Below, in pieces: positions 28,509 to 39,481 of a stretch of 64,000 nt of DNA. Numbering within the stretch: the stretch's first letter is position 1; each line of letters opens with the position of its first letter. The translations under genes and the position numbers were made by a program. Source of the DNA: Pandoraea nosoerga (lineage in GTDB: Bacteria > Pseudomonadota > Gammaproteobacteria > Burkholderiales > Burkholderiaceae); contig NZ_CABPSC010000009.1 in the NCBI RefSeq assembly GCF_902459585.1, positions 124,001-188,000 on the forward strand. The letters run 5' to 3'. A model generated the notes under the pieces. It was given only the letters and a program-made list of their open reading frames with translations, made no database searches and was not told the DNA's origin.

Positions 28509-28691
28509 AACGTCGGGACTGACGCACGCCGAGAGCGCGGCAGCACAAGGCTGTCTCGTCGCGGCGATCTTCGGTGTCTTCGGCGGTAAGGGTTGCGACG
28601 CCCGTCGCCGATCATTGCGAAATGCGGGGCCGGGAGCCGGTCGGCCGGGGCTGCATGCTCCACGGCTGCGCGCGCCCGACGCGGGCGGGTG

Positions 28692-29678
28692 TCATTGCGT
28701 CTTGAGCAGCCGCTGCGGCGTCAGCAGGCCTTCGCCATCGAGCCGCGCCACGCCGAGCAGGCGGGCGCCGGCGGCATCGCTTGCCTCGGCATAGACCTTG
28801 ACCTCGATCGCGTCGTGCGCCGACGCGCAGGCGCGCAGCGGCTGCGGACAACGCGCGTCGTCCAGGCGCAGGCGCTGACCATGGCTGAAGCGCTTCGTGA
28901 GCGTCTCGTCGAGCCATACGGCGGGCAGCGTCCTGAGCAACGCATCGACGGGCGCCAGTCGCTGCACGCGTTGCGCATGGTCGAGGGCGGCCAGCATCTC
29001 GAGCGTCACCGCTCCCTCCAGCGTGAGCGGTCCCACCGCCGTGCGCCGCAGCCCGCGCAGGTGAGCGCCACAGCCCAGCGCCTCGCCAATGTCTTCGGCC
29101 AGCGTGCGCACATACGTGCCCTTGCTGCATGTCACCCGGAAGGTGAACTCGGCGGCGCCGGGCAGCGAGCACGTCACCAGTTCGAGCGATCGAATCGTGA
29201 CCTGGCGCGCTTCGCGCTCGAGCGTCTGCCCGGCGCGCGCGTATTCGTAGAGCGGCTTGCCGTCACGCTTGAGGGCCGAGTACATCGGCGGCACCTGTGA
29301 AATCGGGCCGGTAAAGCGCGGCAGAATCGCGCGAATCGCGGCCTCGTCCACCGTCACCGGTCGCGTTTGCAACACCTCGCCTTCCGCGTCGCCTGTCGTG
29401 GTGGTCTCGCCCAGACGCACGTGCGCCTCATACGTCTTGTCGGCGTCAAGCAAGTCCTGCGAGAACTTCGTCGCCTCGCCGAAGCACAGCGGCAGCAAGC
29501 CCGTGGCCAACGGGTCAAGCGTGCCCGTATGCCCGGCCTTCACGGCCTGGAGCAGACGCTTGGCCCTGACGAGCGCATCGTTGGACGACAGGCCGAGCGG
29601 CTTGTCGAGCAGCAGCACGCCGTCGAGGGCAAAGCGGGGAAGTTTTTGGCGGGGTGCCTGCGAACGCGGGTCCGTCAT
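28692..29678 (-). CDS. truB: tRNA pseudouridine(55) synthase TruB
   Basis: Makes pseudouridine 55 in the T-loop of tRNAs. The start at ATG 29678 gives 328 residues (MTDPRSQAPRQKLPRF). The catalytic aspartate is D55 in GHTGTLDPLATGLLP. Other conserved parts are the active-site KTYEAHVRLG and YSALKRDGKPLYEYAR segments, and CSKGTYVRTLAEDIG. A C-terminal PUA-like region closes the protein. It is the last gene of rimP-nusA-infB-rbfA-truB, 238 bp after rbfA with a tandem repeat in the gap. Confidence 0.96.
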   Translation of the reverse strand: MTDPRSQAPRQKLPRFALDGVLLLDKPLGLSSNDALVRAKRLLQAVKAGHTGTLDPLATGLLPLCFGEATKFSQDLLDADKTYEAHVRLGETTTTGDAEGEVLQTRPVTVDEAAIRAILPRFTGPISQVPPMYSALKRDGKPLYEYARAGQTLEREARQVTIRSLELVTCSLPGAAEFTFRVTCSKGTYVRTLAEDIGEALGCGAHLRGLRRTAVGPLTLEGAVTLEMLAALDHAQRVQRLAPVDALLRTLPAVWLDETLTKRFSHGQRLRLDDARCPQPLRACASAHDAIEVKVYAEASDAAGARLLGVARLDGEGLLTPQRLLKTQ

Positions 29679-29829
29679 GATGCGGGGATGGCTTGATGAG
29701 TTCGTGGAAATTCTACCGCGCCGCCGCGCCGCCGCGGCATGCCGGCCAGCTTCGGCGCACGGTCTGCGATCGACTTTCGCCCTTCGGCGCCCTCGGCACC
29801 CTTGGGCACCTTTCGGCACTCAATACGTT

Positions 29830-29906
29830 GGCTTAGGTGCGGTTTGCGCGCGGCTTAGACCCGGGTTGGGCGCGGGTTGGGCGCGGTTTAGGTGCGGTTT
29901 TGGCGG
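29830..29906. repeat. 11-bp tandem repeat after rbfA, seven units
   Basis: Seven contiguous 11-bp units of the type ggtttaggtgc or gggttgggcgc begin 10 bp beyond the rbfA stop codon (29917, minus strand). Two central units are identical and the outer ones diverge. Confidence 0.8.
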
Positions 29907-29916
29907 CTGAGGCCGC

Positions 29917-30342
29917 TTACTTGCCGTCGTCCTCGTCGCCGTCTTCCCGGGCGCCGCGCGGTGCCTCCTCGTCCGCCGCGTCCTTCGCGCGCGTGGCGTT
30001 TGCCGTATCGATCAGCCGCGACATCTCGATGGCGCGTTCAATCGACTGGTCGTAATGGAAATGCAGGGTCGGCACCGTGTGAATGTGCAGCCGCTTGAAC
30101 AGCAGATTGCGCAGATAGCCGGCCGCCTCGTTGAGCGCTTCACCGGTCTGCTTCGGATCGCCGGTAAGCGTCGTGTAAAACACTTTCGCGTGCGCATAGT
30201 CGGGGGTGACTTCCACGCTTTGCAGCGTGACCAGCCCGATGCGCGGGTCCTTCACTTCGCGTTGGATCAGTTCCGACAGATCGCGTTGGATCTGGTCGTT
30301 GATGCGAAGATTCCGACCCGGAACGCCACGTTTCTTTGCCAT
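29917..30342 (-). CDS. rbfA: Ribosome-binding factor A
   Basis: A KH-like protein that matures the 5' end of 16S rRNA and supports cold adaptation. The start at ATG 30342 gives 141 residues ([22 protein letters not shown]). The conserved core includes [25 protein letters not shown] and a [18 protein letters not shown] end. A charged Asp/Glu-rich tail (from about 122) is longer than in E. coli. It sits between infB and truB, the usual order. Confidence 0.95.
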   Translation of the reverse strand: MAKKRGVPGRNLRINDQIQRDLSELIQREVKDPRIGLVTLQSVEVTPDYAHAKVFYTTLTGDPKQTGEALNEAAGYLRNLLFKRLHIHTVPTLHFHYDQSIERAIEMSRLIDTANATRAKDAADEEAPRGAREDGDEDDGK

Positions 30343-30360
30343 GACAAACTCGCTGATAAT

Positions 30361-30404
30361 GCAATGGCCCACGCCGCCGGTTTCCCGGCTCGGTGGGCCA
30401 TTGC
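30361..30404 (-). other. Long hairpin between infB and rbfA
   Basis: Perfect 12-bp arms gcaatggcccac and gtgggccattgc enclose a GC-rich loop that can form a further small stem (gccg / cggc). It begins 21 bp after the infB stop and ends 18 bp before the rbfA ATG. There is no T-tract. A role in mRNA processing or partial termination is inferred. Confidence 0.65.
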
Positions 30405-30425
30405 ACTTCCGTTGGGCAGATCGCG

Positions 30426-33377
30426 TTACAGCGAACGCGCAACTTCCGTGATTTCGAACGCTTCGAGCTGGTCGCCTTCGGTGATGTCGTTGAAGTTCTT
30501 CACCGACAGACCGCACTCGAAGCCGGACTTGACTTCCTTCACGTCATCCTTGAAGCGCTTGAGCGAATCGAGCTCGCCCGTGAAGATGACCACGTTGTCG
30601 CGCAGCACGCGCACGTGCGACGAACGCTTGACGAAGCCGTCGAGCACCATGCAGCCGGCCACCGTGCCGACCTTCGGCACGCGGAACGTCTGACGCACTT
30701 CGATGAGACCGGTGATCTCTTCCTTCTTCTCCGGCGCCAGCATGCCCGACATCGCTGCCTTCACTTCGTCCACGGCGTCGTAGATGATGTTGTAGTAACG
30801 AATGTCGATACCGTTCGACTCCGCCAGCTTGCGCGCCAGTGCGTCCGCACGCGTGTTGAAGCCGATGATGACCGCCTTCGAAGCCGTGGCCAGGTTGACG
30901 TCGCTCTCGCTGATGCCGCCCACCGCCGCGTGCACGATCTGCACGCGCACTTCGGGCGTCGAGAGCTTGTTGAGCGACTGCGCCAGCGCTTCTTGCGAAC
31001 CCTGCACGTCTGCCTTGATGATGAGCGGCAGCGTCTTGACTTCACCTTCGGCCATCTGCTCGAACATGTTCTCGAGCTTGGCGGCCTGCTGCTTGGCGAG
31101 CTTCACGTCGCGGAACTTGCCCTGACGGAACAGCGCGATCTCGCGTGCCTTGCGCTCGTCCTGCACCACCAGTACCTCTTCGCCGGCGCCCGGGACTTCG
31201 GACAGCCCCTGGATTTCCACCGGAATCGACGGACCGGCTTCCTTCGCGTTCTTGCCGGTCTCGTCGAGCATCGCGCGCACACGGCCGTAGGCCTGGCCGG
31301 CCAGCACCATGTCGCCGCGATTGAGCGTGCCCGACTGCACGAGAATCGTCGCGACCGGGCCCTTGCCCTTGTCCAGCTTCGCCTCGATCACGATGCCCTT
31401 GGCCGGGGCGTCCACCGGCGCCTTCAGTTCCAGCACTTCGGCCTGCAGCAGCACGTTCTCGAGCAGATCGTCGATGCCCGTACCGGTCTTGGCCGACACC
31501 GGCACGAACGGCGAATCGCCACCGTACTCTTCCGGCACCACGCCCTCGGCCACCAGCTCCTGCTTCACGCGCTCGGGGTTGGCTTCAGGCTTGTCGATCT
31601 TGTTGATCGCCACGACGATCGGCACGCCGGCCGACTTCGCGTGAGCAATCGCTTCCTTCGTCTGCGGCATGACGCCGTCGTCGGCCGCGACCACCAGAAT
31701 CACGATGTCCGTGGCCTGCGCACCGCGGGCACGCATGGCCGTGAAGGCCTCGTGACCCGGCGTATCGAGGAACGTCACCGTGCCGCGCGGCGTATCGACG
31801 TGGTACGCGCCGATGTGCTGCGTAATGCCGCCCGCTTCGCCCGCCGCCACCTTCGCGCGACGGATGTAGTCGAGCAACGAGGTCTTGCCGTGGTCGACGT
31901 GACCCATCACCGTGACGACCGGCGGGCGCGGCAGCGCTTCGGCCACCGACGCCTCGTTGCCCAGTTCCAGCAGCGTCTCCGGGTCGTCGAGCTTCGCGGC
32001 AATCGCACGGTGGCCGAGTTCCTCGACCACGATCATCGCCGTTTCCTGATCGAGCACCTGGTTGATGGTTACCATCTGGCCCATCTTCATCATCAGCTTG
32101 ATGACTTCCGCGGCCTTGACCGACATCTTGTGCGCCAGATCGGCGACGCTGATCGTCTCCGGCACATGCACGTCGCGCACGACCGGCTCGGTCGGGGCCT
32201 GGAAGGCCTGACGCTCGTCCTGCGCGTGACGGTCGCCACGACGGCCGCCACGGCCGCCGCTGCGCCAGCCGTCCGCGCCACCGCTCGTGTCGCCGCGCGT
32301 CTTCATGCCGCCGCGCTTGTTGCGGTTATCGGCATCCTTCTGCCAGGCACCGCCCTTCTTGTCCTTCTTGTCCGCCGCGCCGGCCGACGTGGACGGCGCC
32401 GCCGTGACCGGCTTCTTGTCCGCCGGCTTGGCCGTGGCCGCGCCCTCGGGCTTGGCCGGCTTGTGCAGCGTGCCCTTCGCTTCGGGCTTGGCGCCCGCCG
32501 CGGCCGCCGGCGCCGGTTCCGGCGCCTTGAGTACGCGCCGCGGCGCGTTCATCATTTCGCGAATGGCGCGCGCTTCCGCTTCGGCCGCTGCACGGCGCTT
32601 GCGAATCGCCTCCTCTTCGGCACGCGCCTTGTCGGCCGCAGCGCTCGCCTTCTCGGCCGCCGCACGCGCTTCCTCGCTGGCCTTGCGGGCCTGCTCGCGC
32701 TCGGCGTCCGCCTTGGCAGCCGCCGCCTTCTCCGCGGCAGCCTTCTCGGCCTGCGCGGCCTTTTCGGCGTCGGCCTTGGCCGCCTTGTCCGCTTGCGCGT
32801 CGGCCTGCGCCTCGGCAGCCTTCACCTTCTGTTCTTCGGCCGCCTTCGCGGCCGCGGCGCGCTCCGCTTCCTCGCGAGCGCGGCGCTCGGCGGCTTCCTT
32901 TTCCTCGCGCTCGCGGCGCTCGGCTTCCTCGCGCTCGAGCTGCTCCTGGCGACGCTTCAGTTCAGCGGCCTCGGCGGCCAGACGCTCCGCCTCGCGGCGT
33001 GCGTCTTCCTCGCGCTGGCGAAGCGCCTCGTCTTCCGCAGCGGCGGCCGCGGCGCTCTCGGCGCCTTCCGTGATGTCGTCGCGCTTGACGAAGGTGCGCT
33101 TCTTGCGCACTTCGACCTGAATCGTGCGCGCCTTACCGGTCGCGTCGGCTTGCTTGATTTCCGAAGTCTGGCGACGCGTCAGAGTGATCTTCTTTTTGTC
33201 GCCGTCGCCAGCACCGTGCGACCGGCGCAGGTGCTCCAGCAGACGGGCCTTGTCGGCTTCCGTCAGCGAATCGTCGGCGCTGAGTTTGTCCACGCCGGCG
33301 GCTTTGAGTTGCTCCAGCAACACGCCGGCCGGCATTTTCAGTTCTGCAGCAAATTGGGCTACGTTGATGCTCGCCAT
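30426..33377 (-). CDS. infB: Translation initiation factor IF-2
   Basis: The GTPase that positions initiator tRNA and joins the ribosomal subunits. The 983 residues have an N-terminal IF2_N fold (about 1-55), a long charged Ala/Glu/Arg-rich region (about 85-400) and a second small N-domain. The G domain follows with G1 GHVDHGKTS near residue 490, [15 protein letters not shown] and [11 protein letters not shown]. Domains II-IV form the C-terminus. Length is typical of beta- and alphaproteobacteria with extended N-termini. GAGG sits 5 bases before the ATG. Downstream of nusA in the same cluster. Confidence 0.97.
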   Translation of the reverse strand: MASINVAQFAAELKMPAGVLLEQLKAAGVDKLSADDSLTEADKARLLEHLRRSHGAGDGDKKKITLTRRQTSEIKQADATGKARTIQVEVRKKRTFVKRDDITEGAESAAAAAAEDEALRQREEDARREAERLAAEAAELKRRQEQLEREEAERREREEKEAAERRAREEAERAAAAKAAEEQKVKAAEAQADAQADKAAKADAEKAAQAEKAAAEKAAAAKADAEREQARKASEEARAAAEKASAAADKARAEEEAIRKRRAAAEAEARAIREMMNAPRRVLKAPEPAPAAAAGAKPEAKGTLHKPAKPEGAATAKPADKKPVTAAPSTSAGAADKKDKKGGAWQKDADNRNKRGGMKTRGDTSGGADGWRSGGRGGRRGDRHAQDERQAFQAPTEPVVRDVHVPETISVADLAHKMSVKAAEVIKLMMKMGQMVTINQVLDQETAMIVVEELGHRAIAAKLDDPETLLELGNEASVAEALPRPPVVTVMGHVDHGKTSLLDYIRRAKVAAGEAGGITQHIGAYHVDTPRGTVTFLDTPGHEAFTAMRARGAQATDIVILVVAADDGVMPQTKEAIAHAKSAGVPIVVAINKIDKPEANPERVKQELVAEGVVPEEYGGDSPFVPVSAKTGTGIDDLLENVLLQAEVLELKAPVDAPAKGIVIEAKLDKGKGPVATILVQSGTLNRGDMVLAGQAYGRVRAMLDETGKNAKEAGPSIPVEIQGLSEVPGAGEEVLVVQDERKAREIALFRQGKFRDVKLAKQQAAKLENMFEQMAEGEVKTLPLIIKADVQGSQEALAQSLNKLSTPEVRVQIVHAAVGGISESDVNLATASKAVIIGFNTRADALARKLAESNGIDIRYYNIIYDAVDEVKAAMSGMLAPEKKEEITGLIEVRQTFRVPKVGTVAGCMVLDGFVKRSSHVRVLRDNVVIFTGELDSLKRFKDDVKEVKSGFECGLSVKNFNDITEGDQLEAFEITEVARSL

Positions 33378-33457
33378 TCAAACCTCTTCAAGCAAGGCCA
33401 CGCGCCTTGCGGTTAACTTCAAAGTTCACTGTTCCATATGCATGCCGGGGCAGGTCA

Positions 33458-34933
33458 TCATTGGAACCAGTGCTCTCGCGCTTTCATGATCAGGGTCTTC
33501 GCGGCTTCCTCGTCGACACCGGTCATCTCGGTCAGTTCGTCGACAGCCAGTTCGGCCAGATCATCGCGCGTCTGAATTTCATGCTCGGCCAGCTTGGCCA
33601 GCAGCTCGGGCGTCATGCCTTCGAGGCTCTTCAGATCGAGCGCAACACCCTCGACCTTCTCCTCGGTGGCAATCGCCTGCGTGAGCAGCGCGTCGCGCGC
33701 ACGATTGCGCAGTTCATGCACCGTGTCCTCGTCGAACGCTTCGATTTCCAGCATTTCGTTCAAGGGCACATAGGCGATCTCCTCCAGGCTCGAGAAACCT
33801 TCCTCGATCAGGATGTCCGCCACTTCCTCGTCCACATCCAGACGCTGCATGAACAGCGCGCGCAGCGCGCCGCGCTCCTCGTTCTGCTTCTCGGCCGATT
33901 CGTCCGGCGTCATGATGTTGATCTGCCAGCCCGTCAACTCCGACGCGAGACGCACGTTCTGGCCGCTGCGGCCGATCGCCACCGCCAGTTCGTTCTCGTC
34001 GACGACCACGTCCATGCTGTGCTTCTCTTCGTCCACGACGATCGATTGCACGGCCGCCGGCGCCAGCGCGCCGATCACGAACTGCGCAGGATCTTCCGAC
34101 CACAGCACGATGTCGACGTTTTCACCGCCGAGCTCGTTGCGCACAGCCTGCACACGCGTGCCGCGAATGCCCACGCAGGTGCCGATCGGGTCGATGCGCT
34201 TGTCGTATGCCACCACGGCAATCTTCGCGCGCACGCCCGGATCGCGGGCGGCCGACTTGATCTCCAGCAGGCCCTGCTCGATTTCCGGCACTTCCATGCC
34301 GAACAGCTCGATCAGGAATTCCGGCGCCGTGCGCGAGAGTTCGATCTGCGGGCCGCGCGCCGTGCGATCGACCTTCACGATGTACGCGCGAACGCGATCG
34401 CCGATACGCAGGTTTTCCTTCGGAATCAACTGGTCGCGGCGCAGCAACGCTTCGACGCGGCCCGATTCGACGATCAGATTCCCCTTGTCGAGACGCTTGA
34501 CCGTGCCGGTCATGATCTTCTCGCCACGCTCGAGGAAGTCCGACAGGATCTGCTCGCGCTCGGCGTCGCGAATGCGCTGCAGGATCACCTGCTTGGCCGC
34601 TTGCGCGCCGATGCGACCGAACTCGACCGACTCGACCGGCTCTTCGATGTATTCGCCGACTTCGAGCGCCGGGTTTTCTTCCTTCGCTTCGAACAGCAGG
34701 ATCTGCTTGTCCGGCTCTTGCAGGCCGGCCTCGTCGGGCACTACCAGCCAGCGACGGAAGCTCTCGTGCTCGCCCGACTCACGGTCGATGTGCACGCGAA
34801 TGTCGACGTCTTCGGTGTAGCGCTTCTTGGTGGCCGAAGCCAATGCTGCTTCAAGCGCGCCGAACACGACATCCTTGTCGACGTTCTTTTCGCGCGCGAG
34901 CGCATCGACCAACAGCAATACTTCGCGACTCAT
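33458..34933 (-). CDS. nusA: Transcription termination/antitermination protein NusA
   Basis: An RNA-polymerase-bound factor for pausing, termination and rRNA antitermination. The 491 residues contain the N-terminal polymerase-binding domain ([18 protein letters not shown]), an S1 domain, two KH domains with GSRVQAV-like [19 protein letters not shown], and two C-terminal acidic helix-hairpin-helix repeats (about 365-490). The start overlaps the rimP stop in ATGA, so translation is coupled. GGAG lies 9 bases upstream. Confidence 0.97.
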   Translation of the reverse strand: MSREVLLLVDALAREKNVDKDVVFGALEAALASATKKRYTEDVDIRVHIDRESGEHESFRRWLVVPDEAGLQEPDKQILLFEAKEENPALEVGEYIEEPVESVEFGRIGAQAAKQVILQRIRDAEREQILSDFLERGEKIMTGTVKRLDKGNLIVESGRVEALLRRDQLIPKENLRIGDRVRAYIVKVDRTARGPQIELSRTAPEFLIELFGMEVPEIEQGLLEIKSAARDPGVRAKIAVVAYDKRIDPIGTCVGIRGTRVQAVRNELGGENVDIVLWSEDPAQFVIGALAPAAVQSIVVDEEKHSMDVVVDENELAVAIGRSGQNVRLASELTGWQINIMTPDESAEKQNEERGALRALFMQRLDVDEEVADILIEEGFSSLEEIAYVPLNEMLEIEAFDEDTVHELRNRARDALLTQAIATEEKVEGVALDLKSLEGMTPELLAKLAEHEIQTRDDLAELAVDELTEMTGVDEEAAKTLIMKAREHWFQ

Positions 34934-35388
34934 CGTTTGCGACTCCTAAAATCAATCTGCGGCACAAGGCGCGCACGGTCAATATCCGCGAGGGTGAATT
35001 CGAGCAGCGCCGGGCCGCCCTTGCCTTCGAACTCCAGGCTCAGGTTCTCGCCCTGCGGCGCCTGCAGGATGCCGCGGAACTGCTTGCGGCCTTCGAGCGG
35101 CACACGCAACGTGAGACTCACTTCTGCGCCGGTGAAACGCTCGAAGTCGCGCAGCTTGCGCAGCGGACGATCCAGCCCCGGCGACGACACTTCGAGTCGG
35201 TCGTAATTGACGTTCTCGACCATCAGGACATGCGAGAGCTGACGGCTCACCGTCTCGCAGTCATCGATCGTGATGCCCTCCGGCTTGTCGATGTACACGC
35301 GCAGCAAACCGCCGCCGGCGCGCTCAAGATCGACCAGCTCGTAACCCAGGCCTTCGACCGTGGTCTCGATCAGTTCTGGCAATTGCAA
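34930..35388 (-). CDS. rimP: Ribosome maturation factor RimP
   Basis: Needed for 30S maturation. The 152 residues begin with a TTG start ([20 protein letters not shown]) and have the two-domain RimP fold with the conserved [19 protein letters not shown] and [19 protein letters not shown] segments. It heads the rimP-nusA-infB-rbfA-truB cluster. A GTGAG-like ribosome site precedes the TTG. No gene lies in 35389-35757, which holds the operon's probable promoter and the rluB terminator. Confidence 0.95.
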   Translation of the reverse strand: MQLPELIETTVEGLGYELVDLERAGGGLLRVYIDKPEGITIDDCETVSRQLSHVLMVENVNYDRLEVSSPGLDRPLRKLRDFERFTGAEVSLTLRVPLEGRKQFRGILQAPQGENLSLEFEGKGGPALLEFTLADIDRARLVPQIDFRSRKR

Positions 35389-35554
35389 CTTTACTCACCC
35401 TAGAAAAACTCGCGCGCATCAGCAGCGCCCGACATGTTGCGCGCCCCGCATGGGACGTCGCACGATACCCGCCTGGACCGTCCGGGCCGGCGTGCCCGCG
35501 TCGACACACCCACTCCCCGACACGGCGGTATCGGCCGCGCAAAACGCTCGCGGC

Positions 35555-35583
35555 AAAAAAAAATGGGCGAAACGCCCATTTCT
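35555..35583 (-). terminator. Terminator of the scpB-rluB unit
   Basis: On the minus strand, aaatgggcg-tttc-cgcccattt is followed by an uninterrupted T-run. It lies about 175 bp after the rluB stop, separating it from rimP. Confidence 0.85.
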
Positions 35584-35757
35584 TACAGCCTCATTGCGCA
35601 TGAGGTGCGCGCCGCAACAGAACGTGTGACGCGCAAACCAGCTTATTCGTTGATTTTATATGGTTTTGGGCCAGTTTGCAACGCTTGGCGCGGCAAATGC
35701 CCATCGGACGGGCATCGATGCGACATTGCCGCACCGCGGAAGAACACGTTTGCGCGA

Positions 35758-37518
35758 TCAGCGCGAGCGGTTCCCGCCGCGATTTCCCCGGTTGCCTTGA
35801 TGGCCGCCGCCCGCACGGTTGCCGCCGCGGCTGCGATTGCCGCTCACGTTACCGTTCACATTGCCGCCTCGCGACTGGCCGCCAAAACCGCCGCCGGCGT
35901 TGCCGCCGCCAAAGCGACGCCCCTCGCCGCGGGGCGCGGGCGTCTGCCCGGGGTAGCCGCCGCTCGGGCCGACGAACGCCGTGAGCGGGTTGGCGCGCGG
36001 GCGCCGCGACTGTCCCGGCTCGCGGGCGAAGACGCCCAACGCCGTTTGCATCGGATCGGGCTGACGACGCGGCTCCTTCGGCGCCCCGGCCTTGCCGCCG
36101 CGACCACTCTTGCCTTTCTCGTCCGAGCCCGCCCCCGGCATCTTCATGCCGACCGCCGCGAACAGCGAACGCACCTGTGCGTCGTCGAGCTCTTCGTAGC
36201 GACCGCGCTTGAGGCCGCGCGGCAACGTCAGCGGGCCATAACGGGTACGGATCAGGCGGCTCACCATCAGGCCGGCGGCGTCGAACATGCGACGCACTTC
36301 GCGATTGCGGCCTTCGGTCAGCGCGACGTGATACCAATGGTTGGAGCCTTCGCCGCCACCGTCCTGCAGACGCAGGAAGTTGGCCTGACCGTCTTCCAGC
36401 TCGATGCCGCGCAGCAGTTGCTGGCGCGACGCTTCGCTCAACTGGCCGACCGTGCGCACCGCATATTCGCGCTCGATGCCGTAGCGCGGATGCATGAAGC
36501 GGTTGGCCAGATCGCCCGACGTCGTGAGGATCAGCAGGCCCTCGGTATTGAAGTCGAGACGACCGACCGCGAGCCATTTGGCCGTTTTCATCGGCGGCAG
36601 ACGGTCAAACACCGAAGCGCGGCCTTCCGGATCCGAATGGCTGACGATTTCGCCGGCCGGCTTGTGATAGAGCAGCACGCGCGGCGGCTTGCTCGTGATG
36701 CGGCGCTTGACCAGCTTGCCGTTGATGCGCACCTGGTCGGTCGGCAGAATGCGCTGGCCGATGTGGGCCGGCTCGGCATTCACCGACACACGCCCCGCGA
36801 GAATCAGCTCCTCCATCTCACGACGCGACCCCATGCCCGCTTCGGCAAGCACCTTGTGCAGTTTCGGCGCCTCGTCGTCGGGCGAGAGCACGCGACGCTC
36901 GGCGGGACGGCGGCCGCGCTTGGCCGCAGCCTTGGCGTCAGCGTCGGACTCTTCGCTGTCGAAGCCGCCCGAGGTCACGAAAGCGAACAGGTCGTCGCCG
37001 TCGCCCTTGCCTGCCTGGGCGCCATGCGGGCCGCGGGCGCCGCCGGGCGCCCCCTTGCGGCCACGCCCCTTGCCGGCGCCTTGCCCCTTGCCACGCGGCG
37101 ATGCGCCGTTGGCGCCGTTGGCGCCACTGGCACTATTGGCACTATTGGCACCATTGGCGCCCGCGCCCCCCGCCTGCGGCGATTGCCCTGCGCCGTCGCG
37201 CTTGCCGCCACGCGACTTGCGGGCGGCGTTGCGACCACGCCCTTGCGCAGCCTGCGGCGCGCCTTCGTTGAGTGCAGCGCCGCCGTCGAGGCTCTCGCCG
37301 GACGACGCATGCTGCGTTGCCTCCGGTGCCAACGACTCGCCGTCGTCGCCCTCGCGCTTGGCTTGCTGGGCCGCACGCCGGCGGGCGATCAGACTGCGCG
37401 GACCGCGACGCAAGCCGCGGCGCGACGCCTTTTCATCGCCGCCCTCGCCTTCCGGCGCGCGCGTTTCGGCACCGGCATCGCGTGCGTGCAGGTCCTGGGA
37501 TTCTTCGTTTTGTTTCAA
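35758..37518 (-). CDS. rluB: 23S rRNA pseudouridine(2605) synthase RluB with long low-complexity ends
   Basis: Modifies U2605 of 23S rRNA. I choose the TTG at 37518, with GAGG 5 bases upstream (586 residues); GTG 37521 or an ATG at 37653 are alternatives, the latter adding an unconserved extension. The first 215 residues are basic and low-complexity, including an Asn/Gly/Ala/Ser repeat. Next comes an S4 RNA-binding domain (about 219-270) and the synthase domain with catalytic aspartate in [15 protein letters not shown]. The last 60 residues are Gly/Arg/Asn-rich (RGG-like). E. coli RluB is about half this size. Probably co-transcribed with scpB. Confidence 0.92.
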   Translation of the reverse strand: MKQNEESQDLHARDAGAETRAPEGEGGDEKASRRGLRRGPRSLIARRRAAQQAKREGDDGESLAPEATQHASSGESLDGGAALNEGAPQAAQGRGRNAARKSRGGKRDGAGQSPQAGGAGANGANSANSASGANGANGASPRGKGQGAGKGRGRKGAPGGARGPHGAQAGKGDGDDLFAFVTSGGFDSEESDADAKAAAKRGRRPAERRVLSPDDEAPKLHKVLAEAGMGSRREMEELILAGRVSVNAEPAHIGQRILPTDQVRINGKLVKRRITSKPPRVLLYHKPAGEIVSHSDPEGRASVFDRLPPMKTAKWLAVGRLDFNTEGLLILTTSGDLANRFMHPRYGIEREYAVRTVGQLSEASRQQLLRGIELEDGQANFLRLQDGGGEGSNHWYHVALTEGRNREVRRMFDAAGLMVSRLIRTRYGPLTLPRGLKRGRYEELDDAQVRSLFAAVGMKMPGAGSDEKGKSGRGGKAGAPKEPRRQPDPMQTALGVFAREPGQSRRPRANPLTAFVGPSGGYPGQTPAPRGEGRRFGGGNAGGGFGGQSRGGNVNGNVSGNRSRGGNRAGGGHQGNRGNRGGNRSR

Positions 37519-37673
37519 CACAACCTCATTGGAAAACGGGATCGTTGCGAGCAGGCGGTAAGTCGCTGCCCTGATCCGTGTTCGCACCATGAATGCGCGG
37601 CAAATGCTTGCCGCGACTTCGTTCTTATCGCAAACGGCCTCGAGCGTGCGCACGGCGCAAGTGCGCCGGCGCC

Positions 37674-38939
37674 TCAGGTGCCGGTGACGAGATTCTTGTC
37701 GTCCCCGCGGTTCTCGTCGTCATTCGTCGTGTCGGACATGGGCTGTCCGGCAGCGGCTTCATTCGCCGCCGAGTCGGCAGCGTGCGGGGACACCTCCTGC
37801 GTTGCCGACGCGACGGGATCCGCCGTCAGCGTCGTCACGTTCTGCGCATCTTGCGGCAGCTCGTCACCAGACGGCACCGCAGTTCCCGATTCTTCGGAAA
37901 ATTCCTCATGCCCGGCGCCCGGCGCGACATCTTCTTGGCCGGCCTCGCCCTCGGCATCCCGAGACGGCTCATCGCTATGCACGGCTTGCGCATCGCGCTC
38001 GCCGTCCCTATCGATGTCCGTACCAGCGTGGCCGTTCGCAGCGCCGATCTGCTCACTGACGTGCGTCGCCGGCGCGAGTTCCGCATCGAACGCCGCAACG
38101 GCGGAATCTGCCTCGGCGCCCGGCCCATCCGACGCACCCGGCGTACCACCGACAGCCCGCGGGGTCTCGCCCTCGGCCAGCGCGGCGTCGAGCAAGGCCG
38201 CTTCGGCGAGCGCGTCGTCTGCCGGCGACGTCACCGGTGCGCGTTGATCTTCGGGCAAGCCCTGCGCGAGCGGCAGGTCGTCCGCGCGGGCCTCGGCCAG
38301 ACGCGCGAGCGCGTCGGCATCGGCCACGGGGACGTCTTCGGACATTGCCTCATCGCCATCCTCGCCCTCGGCTCGCTCGCCGAACTCGATGTTCTGCTGC
38401 GCGAGCAGATCGATCTGCGCCTGTGCCGCGGGGTCTTCGAGCGGCGGCAGCGCGTCGAGCGCGCGCAGACCCAGATCGTCCAGGAACGCCTTGGTCGTCG
38501 CATACAGGCCGGGACGCCCCGGCACGTCGCGATGACCGATCACCTCGATCCAGCCACGGTCTTCGAGCTGCTTGATGATCTGCGTGTTGACGGTCACCCC
38601 GCGAATCTCTTCGATGTCGCCGCGCGTGACCGGCTGACGGTACGCAATGATCGCCAGCGTCTCCATCACGGCGCGCGAATACTTCGGCGGCTTCTCCGGA
38701 TTGAGGCGATCAAGGTATTCGCGCATGCGCGGACGGCTCTGGAAACGCCAGCCGGTGGCCAGCGCCACCAATTCCACACCTCGGCCATCCCATTGCACGC
38801 GGATTTCCTCGAGCAGCGCGCGCACCGTGTCACTGGACACGGCGTCATTGAAGAGCTTGCGCAGGTCACCGACCTTGAGCGGCTCCTGCGCGCAGATCAA
38901 CGCGGTCTCGAGGACGATTTTCGCCTCTTGGGTATTCAT
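37674..38939 (-). CDS. scpB: Segregation and condensation protein ScpB with a long acidic tail
   Basis: The ScpB subunit bridges the SMC-ScpA condensin complex in chromosome segregation. The tandem winged-helix core is residues 1 to about 185 ([67 protein letters not shown]). The other 235 residues are Ala/Glu/Asp-rich, with very few aromatic residues, and are almost certainly disordered. Typical ScpB is about 180-220 residues. The frame stays open and in good codon usage throughout, so the tail is real coding. scpA is not adjacent in this window. Followed by rluB. Confidence 0.92.
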   Translation of the reverse strand: MNTQEAKIVLETALICAQEPLKVGDLRKLFNDAVSSDTVRALLEEIRVQWDGRGVELVALATGWRFQSRPRMREYLDRLNPEKPPKYSRAVMETLAIIAYRQPVTRGDIEEIRGVTVNTQIIKQLEDRGWIEVIGHRDVPGRPGLYATTKAFLDDLGLRALDALPPLEDPAAQAQIDLLAQQNIEFGERAEGEDGDEAMSEDVPVADADALARLAEARADDLPLAQGLPEDQRAPVTSPADDALAEAALLDAALAEGETPRAVGGTPGASDGPGAEADSAVAAFDAELAPATHVSEQIGAANGHAGTDIDRDGERDAQAVHSDEPSRDAEGEAGQEDVAPGAGHEEFSEESGTAVPSGDELPQDAQNVTTLTADPVASATQEVSPHAADSAANEAAAGQPMSDTTNDDENRGDDKNLVTGT

Positions 38940-39203
38940 GTGCGACTAAGCAAACCGGGGGCTTGGCAACCCGGAATCAGGAATAAATGGATGCTTGGAA
39001 CACGGGAAACGGTCGCAACCGCTTCGCATAAGCGCGCGCCCGTTTGTGTTCGGTCGTAGTGACGGCGGCGCGACCAGGATGCTTCGAAACGACCTGCCGG
39101 GAAAACGCCCAGGCCGATAGTGCGGCGAGACGGACGTCCGGTATGTGCGCAATTATTACTGAAACGCCGACGCCCGTAAAGCGTCGTCGAAACCCGGGCC
39201 TCG

Positions 39204-39263
39204 CTCACCCCCTTATCCCATCATCCCCTCCCCCTTATCCCTCCCCCTTATCCCTCCCCCCTT
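39204..39263. repeat. CT-rich 13-bp tandem repeat upstream of fnr
   Basis: Two exact ctcccccttatcc units (39228-39253) with degenerate copies on both sides. It lies in the 542-bp region 38940-39481 between divergent scpB and fnr. I see no supported gene there, and no clear Fnr site. Confidence 0.7.
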
Positions 39264-39481
39264 GCGCCACCGTGTCGCACAACCCGCGTCGAAGCGCCCC
39301 GGCACCGCGCACCGCATCCGCCGCATCCGCCACCCGGCAAGGGCGTGCGCAGAGGCGGCCCGCGCCAGGCGCAGGCCCCGCGCGCCGTCCACGAATCGCG
39401 GGCGCACAGCCGCGCGCCCTGGCGTAGAGACGACAGGTGCACGCCTCATGGTAAACTTCTGAAATAACTTCAGGGGCCTCC

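Noticed and set aside
30393-33416. 1007-codon plus-strand open frame antisense to infB
   Set aside because: Low-complexity Arg/Leu/Ala sequence opposite the charged repeats of IF-2; no motifs.
38936-39208. Possible 90-codon minus-strand gene upstream of scpB
   Set aside because: Arg/Ser-rich, no ribosome site, no recognisable segment, and it runs into the CT-rich repeat region.
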